48,637 bases of DNA from Hyphomicrobiales bacterium (GTDB lineage Bacteria; Pseudomonadota; Alphaproteobacteria; Rhizobiales; Xanthobacteraceae), in assembly GCA_021732215.1 (NCBI GenBank), contig JAKFVL010000010.1, positions 239,309-287,945 of the forward strand, given 5' to 3'. This document shows, piece by piece, positions 7,891 through 16,712 of this stretch. A program made the translations under genes and the position numbers. The notes under the pieces were generated by a model, which was not told the DNA's origin, searched no databases, and was given only the letters and a program-made list of their open reading frames with translations. Numbering within the stretch: position 1 is the stretch's first letter; every line of letters starts with the position of its first letter.

Positions 7891-9231
7891 TCAGCGTTCG
7901 CGCAGGGCCTCGTCCCGCAGCAGGCGGGCCGGCTTGATAATATAGTCCAGCACCGACTTCTTGCCTGTCAGCACTTCGACGGTTGTGACCATGCCCGGAA
8001 TGATGGGCAACGGCACGGCAGCGGAGCCAAGGTGGTTGGTATCGGTGCGGACAATGACGCGATAGAAAACCTCGGTCTTCTCGCTGCCCCGATCGGCTCT
8101 GGCGTCCTCGGTGATCGTGTCCGCGCTGATACGCTCGACCTTGCCCTTGAGCGAACCGTATACCGAGGAGTCATATGCGGTCACCTTGACCACGGCATCC
8201 TGGCCGGCCCGGATGAACGCGATGTCTTGCGGACGAATGCGGCCTTCGACCAGCAGCGTGTCGTCGAGCGGAACGACTTCCATCACATTGGCCCCGGATT
8301 GAACGACCGCGCCTATGGTATTGATGTTGAGCTTGTTGACGATGCCATGAACCGGCGACTTCAGTTCGGTACGGAACACGCGATCCTTGGCCGATTTGAT
8401 ATTCTCGTCGAGCACCGCAAGGTCGCCGCGCGACTTGGCCAAATCTTCATCGGCCTGCGCACGCAGCGTCGTCTTGGCCGTCTCAATGCGGGCCTGTGCT
8501 TCCTGGATGCCGGCTTGCGCCTTCTGGGTCGATGCGCGGATCACCTCGAGCTGACCGCGCATTTCGCTGGCCTGCCGTTCGACGCGCAGCATCTCGATTT
8601 CCGGAACCACCTTCTGCTTGAACAGATTTCGCGTCAGGTCGACTTCGCGGTTCAGAAGCTGGAGCGTCTCCGTCAGCTTGACCTCGGTCGCCTTGTACTC
8701 CTGGAGTTCGCGGCGGCGCTGCGTTTCCTGCTGAGTGATGACATCGATGTCCTGGGAGAGTTTGCGGGCCCGCTGATCGAACAAGCTCTTTTCGCCGGCG
8801 ACAACGGCAGGCGATACCTCGGCGAGGTCGCCTGGAAATGCGAGCGTCGTCGCGCCTCCAGCCTCGGCCTCGAGGCGTGCCACACGCGCCGCCATGGCCG
8901 CGCGGCGTTCCCGGATCTCGCCAAATTCGGATGCGAATTTGGTGTCCTCGATTCTCATCAAGGGCTGGCCTTGCGTAACGATGGCGCCTTCCTGGATCAG
9001 GATCGCGCCGACAATTCCGCCTTCGAGCGATTGAACGACCTGTATCTGCCGGCTTGGAATGACGCGGCCGTTGCCGCGTTTGACTTCGTCCAGAATGGCG
9101 AAATGGGCCCAGAGCAGCGCACACACGAACAGTGCCGACGATGCGATCAACACCATTCGTGTCGTTTGTGGCGTCCGCAGTTCGACTGCGGCGCGCACGT
9201 CATTGGCGAACGCGAAATCAGAGGGCTGCAT
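7891..9231 (-). CDS. HlyD/LapC-like type I secretion membrane-fusion protein
   Basis: The 446-residue protein has a short cytoplasmic N-terminus and one transmembrane helix (about residues 26-45). A lipoyl-like half-motif, a long coiled coil (about 120-290), a second lipoyl-like segment and a beta-barrel region (SPVHGIVNKL onward) follow, and it ends in the HlyD-type C-terminus. HlyD adaptors join the inner-membrane ABC exporter to a TolC-like channel so that the adhesin crosses both membranes in one step. The gene overlaps the end of the exporter gene by 14 bp, indicating an operon and probably coupled translation. Confidence 0.93.
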   Translation of the reverse strand: MQPSDFAFANDVRAAVELRTPQTTRMVLIASSALFVCALLWAHFAILDEVKRGNGRVIPSRQIQVVQSLEGGIVGAILIQEGAIVTQGQPLMRIEDTKFASEFGEIRERRAAMAARVARLEAEAGGATTLAFPGDLAEVSPAVVAGEKSLFDQRARKLSQDIDVITQQETQRRRELQEYKATEVKLTETLQLLNREVDLTRNLFKQKVVPEIEMLRVERQASEMRGQLEVIRASTQKAQAGIQEAQARIETAKTTLRAQADEDLAKSRGDLAVLDENIKSAKDRVFRTELKSPVHGIVNKLNINTIGAVVQSGANVMEVVPLDDTLLVEGRIRPQDIAFIRAGQDAVVKVTAYDSSVYGSLKGKVERISADTITEDARADRGSEKTEVFYRVIVRTDTNHLGSAAVPLPIIPGMVTTVEVLTGKKSVLDYIIKPARLLRDEALRER

Positions 9232-11449
9232 TGCGTGGTACTACTTTGGGTTCGGCCTTGAGCTGGGTGGCCTGGCGTTGCGCGCCGGCCTGCATGCTGG
9301 CCATGACGGTCTCGCGCGGTCCGTCGACGACGAGCTTGCCCTGTTCGAAGACAAGAATGCGGGTCACGAGATTGAGCAGGGAAGGCCGGTGTGTCGAGAC
9401 GATGATCGTCATCTCCGATTGCGCGAGTGCCTTCAGGCGCTCCAGAAACTCGGTCTCCGTCCGGACATCGAAATGAGCCGTCGGCTCGTCCATGAACATG
9501 ATCCTTGGCCGCCGGATCAGCGCGCGCGCCAACCCGATCGCCTGCTTTTGGCCGCCGGAGAGGCTGCGGCCGCCTTCCGAAATCGGCATATCGTAGCCGA
9601 GCGGATGGCTTGCGACGAAGTTCTCGACGCCTGCGAGCCTGGCGACCTCGATGATTTCGTCGTCGGTTGCCGCAGGCTTGCCGAGCGAGATATTGTCGCG
9701 CAGTTTCCCGAAGAAGAGATCGGTATCCTGCATGATGAACCCGATGCCTGAGCGCAAATCGGCGGGGTCGTATTGGCGCGCATCGATGCCGTCGATCGCG
9801 ATACTGCCTTCCGTGGGGTCGTAGAAACCCGAAAGCAGCCGGCCTACCGTGGTTTTTCCTGAGCCGACGCGGCCGATGATCGCAACGCGCTCGCCCTCCT
9901 TGATCTCGAAAGAGATATTGCTGAGCGCGTCCTGCTTGGAGTTGGGGTAGCGGAAGCTGACATTGTTGAACGAAATCGTGCCGCGTTCGATCTTGCGGGA
10001 CACGTAGCTGCGGCCGGGCGGCCGTTCACGTTCGAGATTCATCAACCGGTCGATGGCGCGCAGTGCGCTGAGCGTCTGTGTGGCGCGGGTGATCACCGAG
10101 GCGAGACTCGAGATCGGTGCAAGCACGCGGCCCGACAGCATGTTTGCGGCGATCAGGGCGCCCATCGTGATCTTGCCGTCGATGATCAGGAACACGCCGA
10201 TCAGCACAAGAAGCATGCTGGTGATCTGCTGCGCCGAGCTGGATATCGTCAGCGCCAGTGTCGACCAGAAATGGACATCCTCGCCGGAGCGCGCGGTTGC
10301 GGCCACCGAGCGTTCCCAGACTGTCTGCATCCGCGACTCGGCGCCGGCGGCACGTACTGTTTCAATACCCGACAGCGACTCGACGAGGACGCCGTGCCTC
10401 GCGGATGCTTCTGCCTGCAGACGTTTCATGGCGCGATCGAGCGGCCGCTGCAGGATGAATCCCGCAGCGATGATGATCGGCAGCATCAGCAGCGGAATCC
10501 ACGCCAGCGGCCCGGCGATAATGAACAGCACACCGATGAAGATCGCAGCAAAAAACAGATCCGTTGCGGCGACCACGGTGCCCGATGTGAAGAAATCGCG
10601 AACCGAATCGAAGTCGCGCATCTGGTTGGCAAGAATGCCGACCGACGCCGGACGATTGGCCATCTTGATGGAAAGCACGTGCTCAAAAATGTTCGACGCC
10701 AGGACGACGTCGATTTTCTTTCCGGTCAGGTCTACGATGCGGCTGCGGACCATCCGGATGACGAAGTCGAAAACGATCGCCAGTCCAAGTCCGATGGCCA
10801 GCGCGATCAGGGAGGGAATGGCGCCGTTCGGAATGACCCGGTCGTAAACATTCATCGTGAACAAGGGCGCGGCGAGCGCAAGCATGTTCACCAGAAACGC
10901 TGCCAAAGCGACGTGCCCGTAATTGGATCCAAACCGGCGCACGATCGACCAGAACCAGTGGTTCTTGGGCAGGTCTCCGGCGGCCGTGGTGCGTTCGTCG
11001 GCGGCGGGCTCCGGGCGAGCCAGAAACATGTAGCCGGAATAGCTCTCGCTGACCGACTTGATCGAGCGGGTTATCGGCGGGGACAGGGTGCCGGGTTCGA
11101 GCACGCTGATATGTGCGCCGTCATCCGACCTTGCGGTGAGGATCAGGGCCGAGCCGTCTTTCATGACGAGCAGCGCGGGCAGCACCAAAGCTGGAATTTG
11201 CTCGATGCTGCGCTTGTCCGGCTTGATGTCCAATCCGGCGCGTTTTCCCGCACGTTCAACCAGTGACGCCGTGAGTCGGCCGTTTACCAGCGGCAGGCCG
11301 GCGACCAATGCGTCGCGGCTGACGGAGCGGCCATGATGCGAGGCGAGAAACAGCAATGATTCAATAAGCGGATCGGGCTGGCTTGAATGGCCTGCCATAG
11401 GTTCTTTCATCGCCGCGGATGCAACAGATTCGCCAAAATGCTTGTTCAC
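9218..11449 (-). CDS. LapB-like type I secretion ABC exporter with inactive C39-like domain
   Basis: This is a permease-ATPase fusion. The N-terminal 150 residues form a C39-like domain without a catalytic cysteine, as in exporters of large RTX adhesins, where it docks substrate rather than cutting it. Several membrane helices follow (about 170-440). The ATPase has Walker A (GRVGSGKTT), signature LSGGQ and Walker B (RIMFMDEPTAHFD); the usual SALD-type D-loop reads AHFD here. I prefer GTG at 11449 (743 residues), since GGGGAA sits 6 bases ahead of it. A TTG at 11455 and an ATG at 11410 are alternatives. It follows the TolC-like gene by about 150 bp and overlaps the adaptor gene. Confidence 0.93.
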   Translation of the reverse strand: MNKHFGESVASAAMKEPMAGHSSQPDPLIESLLFLASHHGRSVSRDALVAGLPLVNGRLTASLVERAGKRAGLDIKPDKRSIEQIPALVLPALLVMKDGSALILTARSDDGAHISVLEPGTLSPPITRSIKSVSESYSGYMFLARPEPAADERTTAAGDLPKNHWFWSIVRRFGSNYGHVALAAFLVNMLALAAPLFTMNVYDRVIPNGAIPSLIALAIGLGLAIVFDFVIRMVRSRIVDLTGKKIDVVLASNIFEHVLSIKMANRPASVGILANQMRDFDSVRDFFTSGTVVAATDLFFAAIFIGVLFIIAGPLAWIPLLMLPIIIAAGFILQRPLDRAMKRLQAEASARHGVLVESLSGIETVRAAGAESRMQTVWERSVAATARSGEDVHFWSTLALTISSSAQQITSMLLVLIGVFLIIDGKITMGALIAANMLSGRVLAPISSLASVITRATQTLSALRAIDRLMNLERERPPGRSYVSRKIERGTISFNNVSFRYPNSKQDALSNISFEIKEGERVAIIGRVGSGKTTVGRLLSGFYDPTEGSIAIDGIDARQYDPADLRSGIGFIMQDTDLFFGKLRDNISLGKPAATDDEIIEVARLAGVENFVASHPLGYDMPISEGGRSLSGGQKQAIGLARALIRRPRIMFMDEPTAHFDVRTETEFLERLKALAQSEMTIIVSTHRPSLLNLVTRILVFEQGKLVVDGPRETVMASMQAGAQRQATQLKAEPKVVPRNAAL

Positions 11450-11598
11450 GGGCAATTCCCCGGGCCGGAATACCCCAGTATTCTACAGCAGTTTTAAAGC
11501 CTTCTGGGGACAATCTGGCAACAAGCCTAACGGCCTGGACGCGGCCCTGAGCTGCCGGGCGCGCACCCGCAAAGCATGCTCAGTTTCGCCAATCTTGC

Positions 11599-13143
11599 CT
11601 ATTTCCAGCGTGCTGCGGACTCAAGCATGTCCGATATCGGGTTGGCGGCACCCCAACGGTCTGAAAAGTTGGGCTTGTTCTTCGCGGTGGCATCGTCAGT
11701 TGCCGCATAGCTGGCAAAGGGCTGCACCGGTGGTGACGCCTGAAGCGGCTCCGGTCCGGTCAGCGGGGCCCGGAAGATGATCGGGGGCAGCTTGGTCGGG
11801 AAAAGTCCGAGAGGTTCAACATCGAGAGGCGATGCGTCAGCCGGCGGCGGCGACTTCACATACTCGATCAAGCCACCCATGGCGGCGAGCAACTGATAGT
11901 CAGCGAAGACTGCGACGCTCTGGCTGGAATAGAGCGAAACAAAGGCGTTAAACAGCTGGTTCTGTGCGTTCAGCAGATCGACGAGAGAGCGCTGACCGAG
12001 TTCATATTCTTTCTGATAGGCCACGATCACCTTGCGGTCGGACGCAATCTGGCGATTGAGGGCGGCGATGCGGTCGGCTGTCAGCGTGCGTGCAGCCCAA
12101 GCCCGGTCGATCGATTCAAGCGCGCTTCGCTGCAGACGCGCGTGGCGCATCGTGCTTTCGACATAGCGCTCCGAAAGCTCGTTACGTCGCCACAAATCCT
12201 GACCGCCGCGGAAAATGTCCCAGCTCGCGACCAGCTTGCCGCTCAATTCATCGCGCTTGCCGGTGAAGTTGTTTGCATCGACGCCGGTGGAGGCGCGTCC
12301 CTCGAAGAACACGTTGGGGACGAAAGCTCCGGCGGTCGCGTCGAACCCGTACTTCGCAGCTCGCGCATCCTGATCCGCGGCCTTGATGGTCGGGTTGAAA
12401 CGCAGCGCAACAGCCAGTGACTCGTCCTTTGTTCTCGGCAATCCACCGAGCCGGCCGGGCGTATTCAGATTGAATGGCTCGAGGCCGACGGCATTGCGAT
12501 AGCGGGCGCGCGCTTCATCCAGGTTTTGACGGAAGCCCGCGAGGATTGCGACCGCGTTTTCAACTCGCTCCCGGGTCTGCTCCAGATCGCCTTCGCCGGC
12601 GCGTCCGCCATTGAAGCGGGTCTGCACGTTGGAGAACAGGCTCCGATGAACGCGCAGATTGTCTTCGGCGACGACAATCAGCCGGGTAAAGCGCGTGATA
12701 TCGATGTAGGCCTCGGCGGCCTCCAGAGCCAGAAGTTCGGTGCGTTCGTGAACGCGCGCGGCGGCGGCATTCACTCTGGCCGACTGCCGCCAGATTTCAT
12801 TGATGGATGTGAATCCGTCGAACACCAGTTGTCTGAGGACAACCGAGGCTTCCCGTCCCGTGCGCGTGATACCGTTCCCAAGCGGCGCGGGCACAATGTT
12901 CTGGTTGAATCTTTCCGGCCCATACCGAGCCTCGGTACGGACTTGAGGCAGCAGTGTCGACTGCGTCTGACGCAGCTCGGACTCCGTCGCTCGCCGATTG
13001 GCCGCGGCCTCGCCAACGCCAGGGTTGGTGAGAATGGCCTGCTTGATGGCGTCATTGATCGAGAATACCTGCTGGCTAAAGCCAGTCTGAGGCAGCATCG
13101 TTCCCAATACCAACGCGGTGCAACCGACTAAATACGCCCGCAT
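11599..13143 (-). CDS. TolC/LapE-like outer-membrane channel of the type I secretion system
   Basis: The product has 514 residues from the ATG at 13143, where a signal peptide (MRAYLVGCTALVLGT..., cleavage near FSQ) begins and GGGGAA lies 8 bases upstream. An in-frame upstream start at 13275 would bury that signal peptide and is rejected. The body shows the two repeated outer-membrane efflux protein halves of the TolC family, with long helical segments and conserved ends such as ARARYRNAVGLEP and QRSLVDLLNAQNQLF. The C-terminal 80 residues are proline-rich and probably periplasmic. It is the first gene of the minus-strand secretion set, so its promoter probably drives the exporter and adaptor. 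Confidence 0.92.
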   Translation of the reverse strand: MRAYLVGCTALVLGTMLPQTGFSQQVFSINDAIKQAILTNPGVGEAAANRRATESELRQTQSTLLPQVRTEARYGPERFNQNIVPAPLGNGITRTGREASVVLRQLVFDGFTSINEIWRQSARVNAAAARVHERTELLALEAAEAYIDITRFTRLIVVAEDNLRVHRSLFSNVQTRFNGGRAGEGDLEQTRERVENAVAILAGFRQNLDEARARYRNAVGLEPFNLNTPGRLGGLPRTKDESLAVALRFNPTIKAADQDARAAKYGFDATAGAFVPNVFFEGRASTGVDANNFTGKRDELSGKLVASWDIFRGGQDLWRRNELSERYVESTMRHARLQRSALESIDRAWAARTLTADRIAALNRQIASDRKVIVAYQKEYELGQRSLVDLLNAQNQLFNAFVSLYSSQSVAVFADYQLLAAMGGLIEYVKSPPPADASPLDVEPLGLFPTKLPPIIFRAPLTGPEPLQASPPVQPFASYAATDDATAKNKPNFSDRWGAANPISDMLESAARWK

Positions 13144-13187
13144 CAAATTGATTCCCCGGAAAATGCAGTCTTCATCGATTAAATAAC

Positions 13188-13216
13188 TGTATACGGAAAG
13201 GCGATAGCAAAAAGAA
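13188..13216 (-). promoter_or_regulatory. Candidate promoter for the secretion operon
   Basis: Read on the minus strand, TTCTTT (13211-13216) and TATACA (13188-13193) are separated by 17 bp in a locally AT-rich stretch, 45 bp upstream of the TolC-like start. The -10 matches well and the -35 poorly. This is a visual match only. Confidence 0.3.
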
Positions 13217-13262
13217 CGGAGCCAAATCGAGAGTTCCTGATTGTGGCAAAATAGCATCACAA

Positions 13263-13646
13263 ATGGAACTCGCACCGACCGAATTGCAACTTATGGTTCA
13301 ACAAAATCCGATGCAAAATCACGCTTTTCGATCAGCTTTTTTGGGTTTTTTGCGCACACCGGCGGCGGTCGCAACTTCTTTGGTGGCCATTACGATGTTC
13401 CTGATTTGTCCGGCATCAGCCCAGGTCGAAGTGACTGTTCCCGGACAGGGCCGGGTCGGAACCACAGTGAAAGTGGAAAACGGTGTCCTCGGGATCACCA
13501 ATACATTCTTGAGGCAAAGGGCGTTTGCCAAGGAATGCGTCGGGGCCTGCTTTTACGCAAACTCCACGAAGACCAAGACTTGGGTGTGCCGCGACTCCGA
13601 CTGCAATCTCGATTGTTCGGGACGCGAACCGGTCGGCGGTTGCTAA
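13263..13646 (+). CDS. Small cysteine-rich secreted protein, function unknown
   Basis: The 127-residue protein has a hydrophobic signal segment (about residues 33-53) with a clear signal-peptidase site (CPASA before Q54). ATGs at 13293 and 13311 are possible starts, and none has a good ribosome site. The mature part of about 74 residues has a basic/valine-rich half and then six cysteines at 92, 96, 109, 114, 118 and 127 (CVGAC, VCRDSDCNLDC, terminal GGC), enough for three disulfides. I recognise no family. It diverges from the TolC-like gene and shares its upstream region, so it may be co-regulated with adhesin secretion. Confidence 0.7.
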   Translation: MELAPTELQLMVQQNPMQNHAFRSAFLGFLRTPAAVATSLVAITMFLICPASAQVEVTVPGQGRVGTTVKVENGVLGITNTFLRQRAFAKECVGACFYANSTKTKTWVCRDSDCNLDCSGREPVGGC

Positions 13647-13691
13647 GAGGATACCTCCTATAAAGCCACACGAGACGGACTGATCACAGCT

Positions 13692-14144
13692 CTACCAGTG
13701 TCCGGTGTTTGGCATCGACGCCCATGGTTCCTGCGATGGCTTGGCGTCGCCTTTTTGCAGCAGCTCGATCGAGTGTTTGTCCGGCGAACGGATGAACGCC
13801 ATCATGCCGTCGCGCGGCGGCCGGTTGATCACGATGCCGAGCTTCTGCAGACGGTCGCAGGTCGCGTAGATATCGTCGACCTCATAGGCGAGGTGACCGA
13901 AGTAGCGATCCTCGCCGTAGGTCTCTTCATCCCAATTGTATGTCAGTTCCACCAGCGGCGCGCCGCGGGTCTTCGGCAGCGACGCGAGCAGTTTTTCGTC
14001 CTGCGCGGCGCACAGGAACACCAGCGTGAATCGCGCCTTGTCGTTGTCGATGCGGCGGACTTCTTTCAGGCCAAGCGCGTCGGAATAGAATTTCAGGGCC
14101 ACATCGAGATTGCGGACGCGCAGCATGGTGTGAAGAAAACGCAT
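13692..14144 (-). CDS. gloA: Lactoylglutathione lyase (glyoxalase I)
   Basis: The 150-residue cytosolic enzyme converts the methylglyoxal-glutathione hemithioacetal to S-lactoylglutathione. The N-terminus MRFLHTMLRV matches the family start almost residue for residue, so the ATG at 14144 is chosen over the TTG at 14162. The four expected metal ligands are seen: His5, Glu67 (LVELTYN), His84 (FGHLAYEV) and Glu127 (SIELLQ). The two halves form the betaalphabetabetabeta repeats of the VOC superfamily. The gene stands alone, divergent from the sirtuin gene. Confidence 0.93.
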   Translation of the reverse strand: MRFLHTMLRVRNLDVALKFYSDALGLKEVRRIDNDKARFTLVFLCAAQDEKLLASLPKTRGAPLVELTYNWDEETYGEDRYFGHLAYEVDDIYATCDRLQKLGIVINRPPRDGMMAFIRSPDKHSIELLQKGDAKPSQEPWASMPNTGHW

Positions 14145-14272
14145 GGGATGTCCATCGGCCAAAGCTGTTGAAACGATTGCCGATGTAACCGCAAAGCGGG
14201 CAATATGCCAGCATCGTCTGAAAAACGCGCGCGATGCTTCAGTCGCATTCCGGCGCGCCGTCAGGGTCCCCC

Positions 14273-15034
14273 ATGATAGTATCCAGTCTCGGCGAAGGTG
14301 TAGAGCGGCTCGGCGATCTGATCGCGGCTGCGAAAGTCATCGTGCCGTTCACGGGCGCGGGCATCTCAACCGAATGCGGTATTCCTGATTTTCGCTCGCC
14401 GGGCGGCATCTGGACCAGAAATCGCCCGATCCCGTTCGACGAATTTGTAGCCAGTCAGGATGCGCGCGACGAAGCCTGGCGGCGGCGGTTCGCTATGGAG
14501 GCGACCTTCAATGCGGCAAGGCCCGGCCGCGGCCATCGCGCGTTGGCAGCACTTTACAAGGCCGGCAAGGTTCCCGCGATCGTCACCCAGAACATCGACA
14601 ACCTGCATCAGGCCTCGGGCTTTGCGGCCGGTCACGTCATCGAATTGCATGGCAACACGACCTATGCGCGCTGCATCGGCTGCGAAAAACCCTACTCGCT
14701 CGATTGGGTCAAGCAGCTATTCGATGCCGATGGACATGCGCCTGATTGTCCGTCCTGCGGCGATCCGGTCAAGACGGCGACGATCTCATTCGGTCAGGCC
14801 ATGCCGGAGAATGAAATGCGCCGCGCCACGGAACTCGCACAGCATTGCGACCTGTTCATTGCGATCGGCTCGTCGCTCGTGGTGTGGCCTGCGGCCGGAT
14901 TTCCGCTGCTGGCGCGGAACTGCGGCGCAAAGCTGGTGATCGTCAACAACGAGGCAACGGAACAGGACGAGATGGCCGACCTCGTGATCCGCCACGACAT
15001 CGGCGAAACGCTCGGGCCTTTCATCGGAAACTGA
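14273..15034 (+). CDS. cobB: Sir2-family NAD-dependent protein deacylase
   Basis: The product has 253 residues from the ATG at 14273, chosen because homology starts just after it and AGGG lies upstream; an ATG at 14234 would add 13 unconserved residues. Family motifs appear in order: GAGIS (29-32), the IPDFRS loop, TQNIDNLH (105-112), catalytic His126 (ELHGN), a zinc site of Cys134/Cys137 and Cys159/Cys162, and the GSS nucleotide motif. Sirtuins remove acetyl or other acyl groups from lysines with NAD and often act on acetyl-CoA synthetase. The ARCIGC form of the zinc site is typical of bacterial class III/U-like sirtuins. Confidence 0.93.
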   Translation: MIVSSLGEGVERLGDLIAAAKVIVPFTGAGISTECGIPDFRSPGGIWTRNRPIPFDEFVASQDARDEAWRRRFAMEATFNAARPGRGHRALAALYKAGKVPAIVTQNIDNLHQASGFAAGHVIELHGNTTYARCIGCEKPYSLDWVKQLFDADGHAPDCPSCGDPVKTATISFGQAMPENEMRRATELAQHCDLFIAIGSSLVVWPAAGFPLLARNCGAKLVIVNNEATEQDEMADLVIRHDIGETLGPFIGN

Positions 15035-15237
15035 GTGCCGACTTGCTGAGCAATTGATTCGGCTCATTGCAAGACTGTTCATAGATCAACGTGATTCCGA
15101 TTTTTAGCTTTTCGGCCAAACCCGGAGTGTTATCGTCTAATCAAGAGATTCGCGCCGATGTTGATCGACAAGAGCAAGCATCGCGCGCAATTCCGGGCTG
15201 TCACAACGATGGCATGCGACCGGTGGGGTGTTGGGTC

Positions 15238-15888
15238 ATGGGGTCGGACAGTTTCGAGTCAAAGCGATTTGGCGGCGCGCCGTCTGGCGGAGTAGCCGCG
15301 GGTCGTGCAGCTCAAACGGATTTTTCAGCCAATGTCGATCTCGGCAATTTGCCCGGTGAAGGTCCGGCGACCGGATTGGTCGAACTGCGCGGTGTCATCA
15401 AGTGGTTCGATGCGTCCAAAGGCTACGGCTTTATCGTTCCTGACAACGGCTGGCCTGACATTCTTCTCCATGTGACCGTGCTGCGCCGCGACGGATTTCA
15501 GACCGCCTATGAGGGCGCTCGCATCGTCGTCGAATGCGTCCAGCGCCAGAAGGGCTATCAGGCGTTTCGCGTGGTCTCGATGGATGAGTCGACCGCGATT
15601 CATCCGGCCCAGATGCTGCCGCCACGGACCCACGTCAATGTCACGCCGACCAGCGGCCTCGAACGGGCGCAGGTCAAATGGTTCAACCGGCTGCGCGGGT
15701 TCGGATTTTTGACTTGCGGCGAGGGCACGCCCGATATCTTTGTCCACATGGAAACGCTGCGGCGTTACGGACTGACCGAGTTGCGCCCGGGACAGTTCGT
15801 CATGGTCCGCTACGGACCCGGCTCCAAGGGCATGATGGCCGCCGAAATCCAGCCCGAGACGGGGCCAGGCGGTCTGTCGTCGCACTGA
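15238..15888 (+). CDS. Two-domain cold-shock (CSD) protein
   Basis: The product has 216 residues from the ATG at 15238, which has GGTGGGG upstream; an ATG at 15091 would add 49 low-complexity residues. A glycine/alanine-rich tail (1-48) precedes two cold-shock domains at about 50-115 and 143-205. Domain 1 has RNP1 as KGYGFIVPD and a weakened RNP2 (DILLHVTVL). Domain 2 has RGFGFLT and a canonical DIFVHMETL. CSDs bind single-stranded RNA or DNA. Two-domain forms are common in alphaproteobacteria, where many are expressed in stationary phase rather than on cold shock. No operon partner is seen. Confidence 0.92.
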   Translation: MGSDSFESKRFGGAPSGGVAAGRAAQTDFSANVDLGNLPGEGPATGLVELRGVIKWFDASKGYGFIVPDNGWPDILLHVTVLRRDGFQTAYEGARIVVECVQRQKGYQAFRVVSMDESTAIHPAQMLPPRTHVNVTPTSGLERAQVKWFNRLRGFGFLTCGEGTPDIFVHMETLRRYGLTELRPGQFVMVRYGPGSKGMMAAEIQPETGPGGLSSH

Positions 15889-16021
15889 GATCGAATCTCC
15901 CGATCATCGTCGCGGATCAGATCCGGCCGATCACAGTCCGTTGTGCATCTGGAATTGGCCTTGATCTCCGGGCTAGGGTGCTTTCGGCGGATCACAAGCA
16001 GCACCAGAGCCAGGATTTCGG

Positions 16022-16537
16022 ATGACGCGCGTCGGAGTACCAGAATTGCGGGCATTGAACTTGCGGGCATTGAAGGAGGCTGCCGCCCAACTCCTGATGC
16101 TGGCTTGCCTCCCGGTATGGCTGTTGCTGGCGACAATGTCTCCGGGACATTCAGCTGAATTCCAGCCGCTGGAGATCATCACCAAATCCGGCGTCCAGGT
16201 GTTTTCGGTCGAATACGCCAAGACCGATGACGAGCGCGCCAAGGGCCTGATGTTTCGCCGGGAGCTGCCCGAGGGCAAAGGCATGCTGTTCGACTTCTCG
16301 CCAGAGCAGCCGGTCGCGATGTGGATGAAGAACACCTATGTCTCGCTCGACATGATTTTTATCGCAGGCGACGGCCGGATCATCCGGATCGCCGAGAACA
16401 CCGTGCCGGAGTCGCTCGCGACCATTTCGTCAGGCGGGCCGGCCAAGGGCGTTCTGGAGGTCGTCGCCGGAACCGCCAAGAAGCTCGGCATTCGGCCGGG
16501 GGATCGTGTCGCGCATCCGCTTTTCAGCGGCAAATAG
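16022..16537 (+). CDS. DUF192 exported protein
   Basis: The product has 171 residues. A hydrophobic N-terminal segment (about 22-40) ends at GHSAEF, which fits a signal peptide with a long basic leader. The DUF192 domain follows (about 46-165) with its conserved sequence KGLMFR, GMLFDF, MWMKNTYVSLDMIFI and IRPGDRV. The biochemical role of the family is not established. The gene ends 61 bp before tRNA-Pro on the same strand. Confidence 0.9.
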   Translation: MTRVGVPELRALNLRALKEAAAQLLMLACLPVWLLLATMSPGHSAEFQPLEIITKSGVQVFSVEYAKTDDERAKGLMFRRELPEGKGMLFDFSPEQPVAMWMKNTYVSLDMIFIAGDGRIIRIAENTVPESLATISSGGPAKGVLEVVAGTAKKLGIRPGDRVAHPLFSGK

Positions 16538-16598
16538 CGATTTCCGGCAGTCTTGCTGGCCGGGCGTTCAGCGTGTACGACGGCCTATCCAGACATCT

Positions 16599-16675
16599 CG
16601 GGGTATAGCGCAGCCTGGTAGCGCGGCAGTTTTGGGTACTGCAGGTCGTTGGTTCGAATCCAGCTGCCCCGACCA
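16599..16675 (+). tRNA. tRNA-Pro (anticodon TGG)
   Basis: The 77 bases form a full cloverleaf: acceptor CGGGGTA with TGCCCCG, D stem GCGC/GCGC, anticodon stem GCAGT/ACTGC with loop TTTGGGT, T-loop GGTTCGAATCC, and an encoded CCA end. The anticodon TGG reads proline codons. Direct repeats that would suggest an integrated element were not seen around it. Confidence 0.96.
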
Positions 16676-16712
16676 AATCTCCATCGATGATGCATGGTCG
16701 CGCGAGCGGGAC

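Noticed and set aside
7738-9261. A 507-codon plus-strand open frame opposite the HlyD-like gene
   Set aside because: It is an antisense shadow produced by GC-rich third positions. The minus strand encodes clear HlyD motifs, while this frame is Arg/Gly/Asp-rich with no domain.
16599-16675. tRNA-Pro as an integration site for a mobile island
   Set aside because: No integrase and no repeat of the tRNA 3' end were seen nearby; flanking genes are ordinary.
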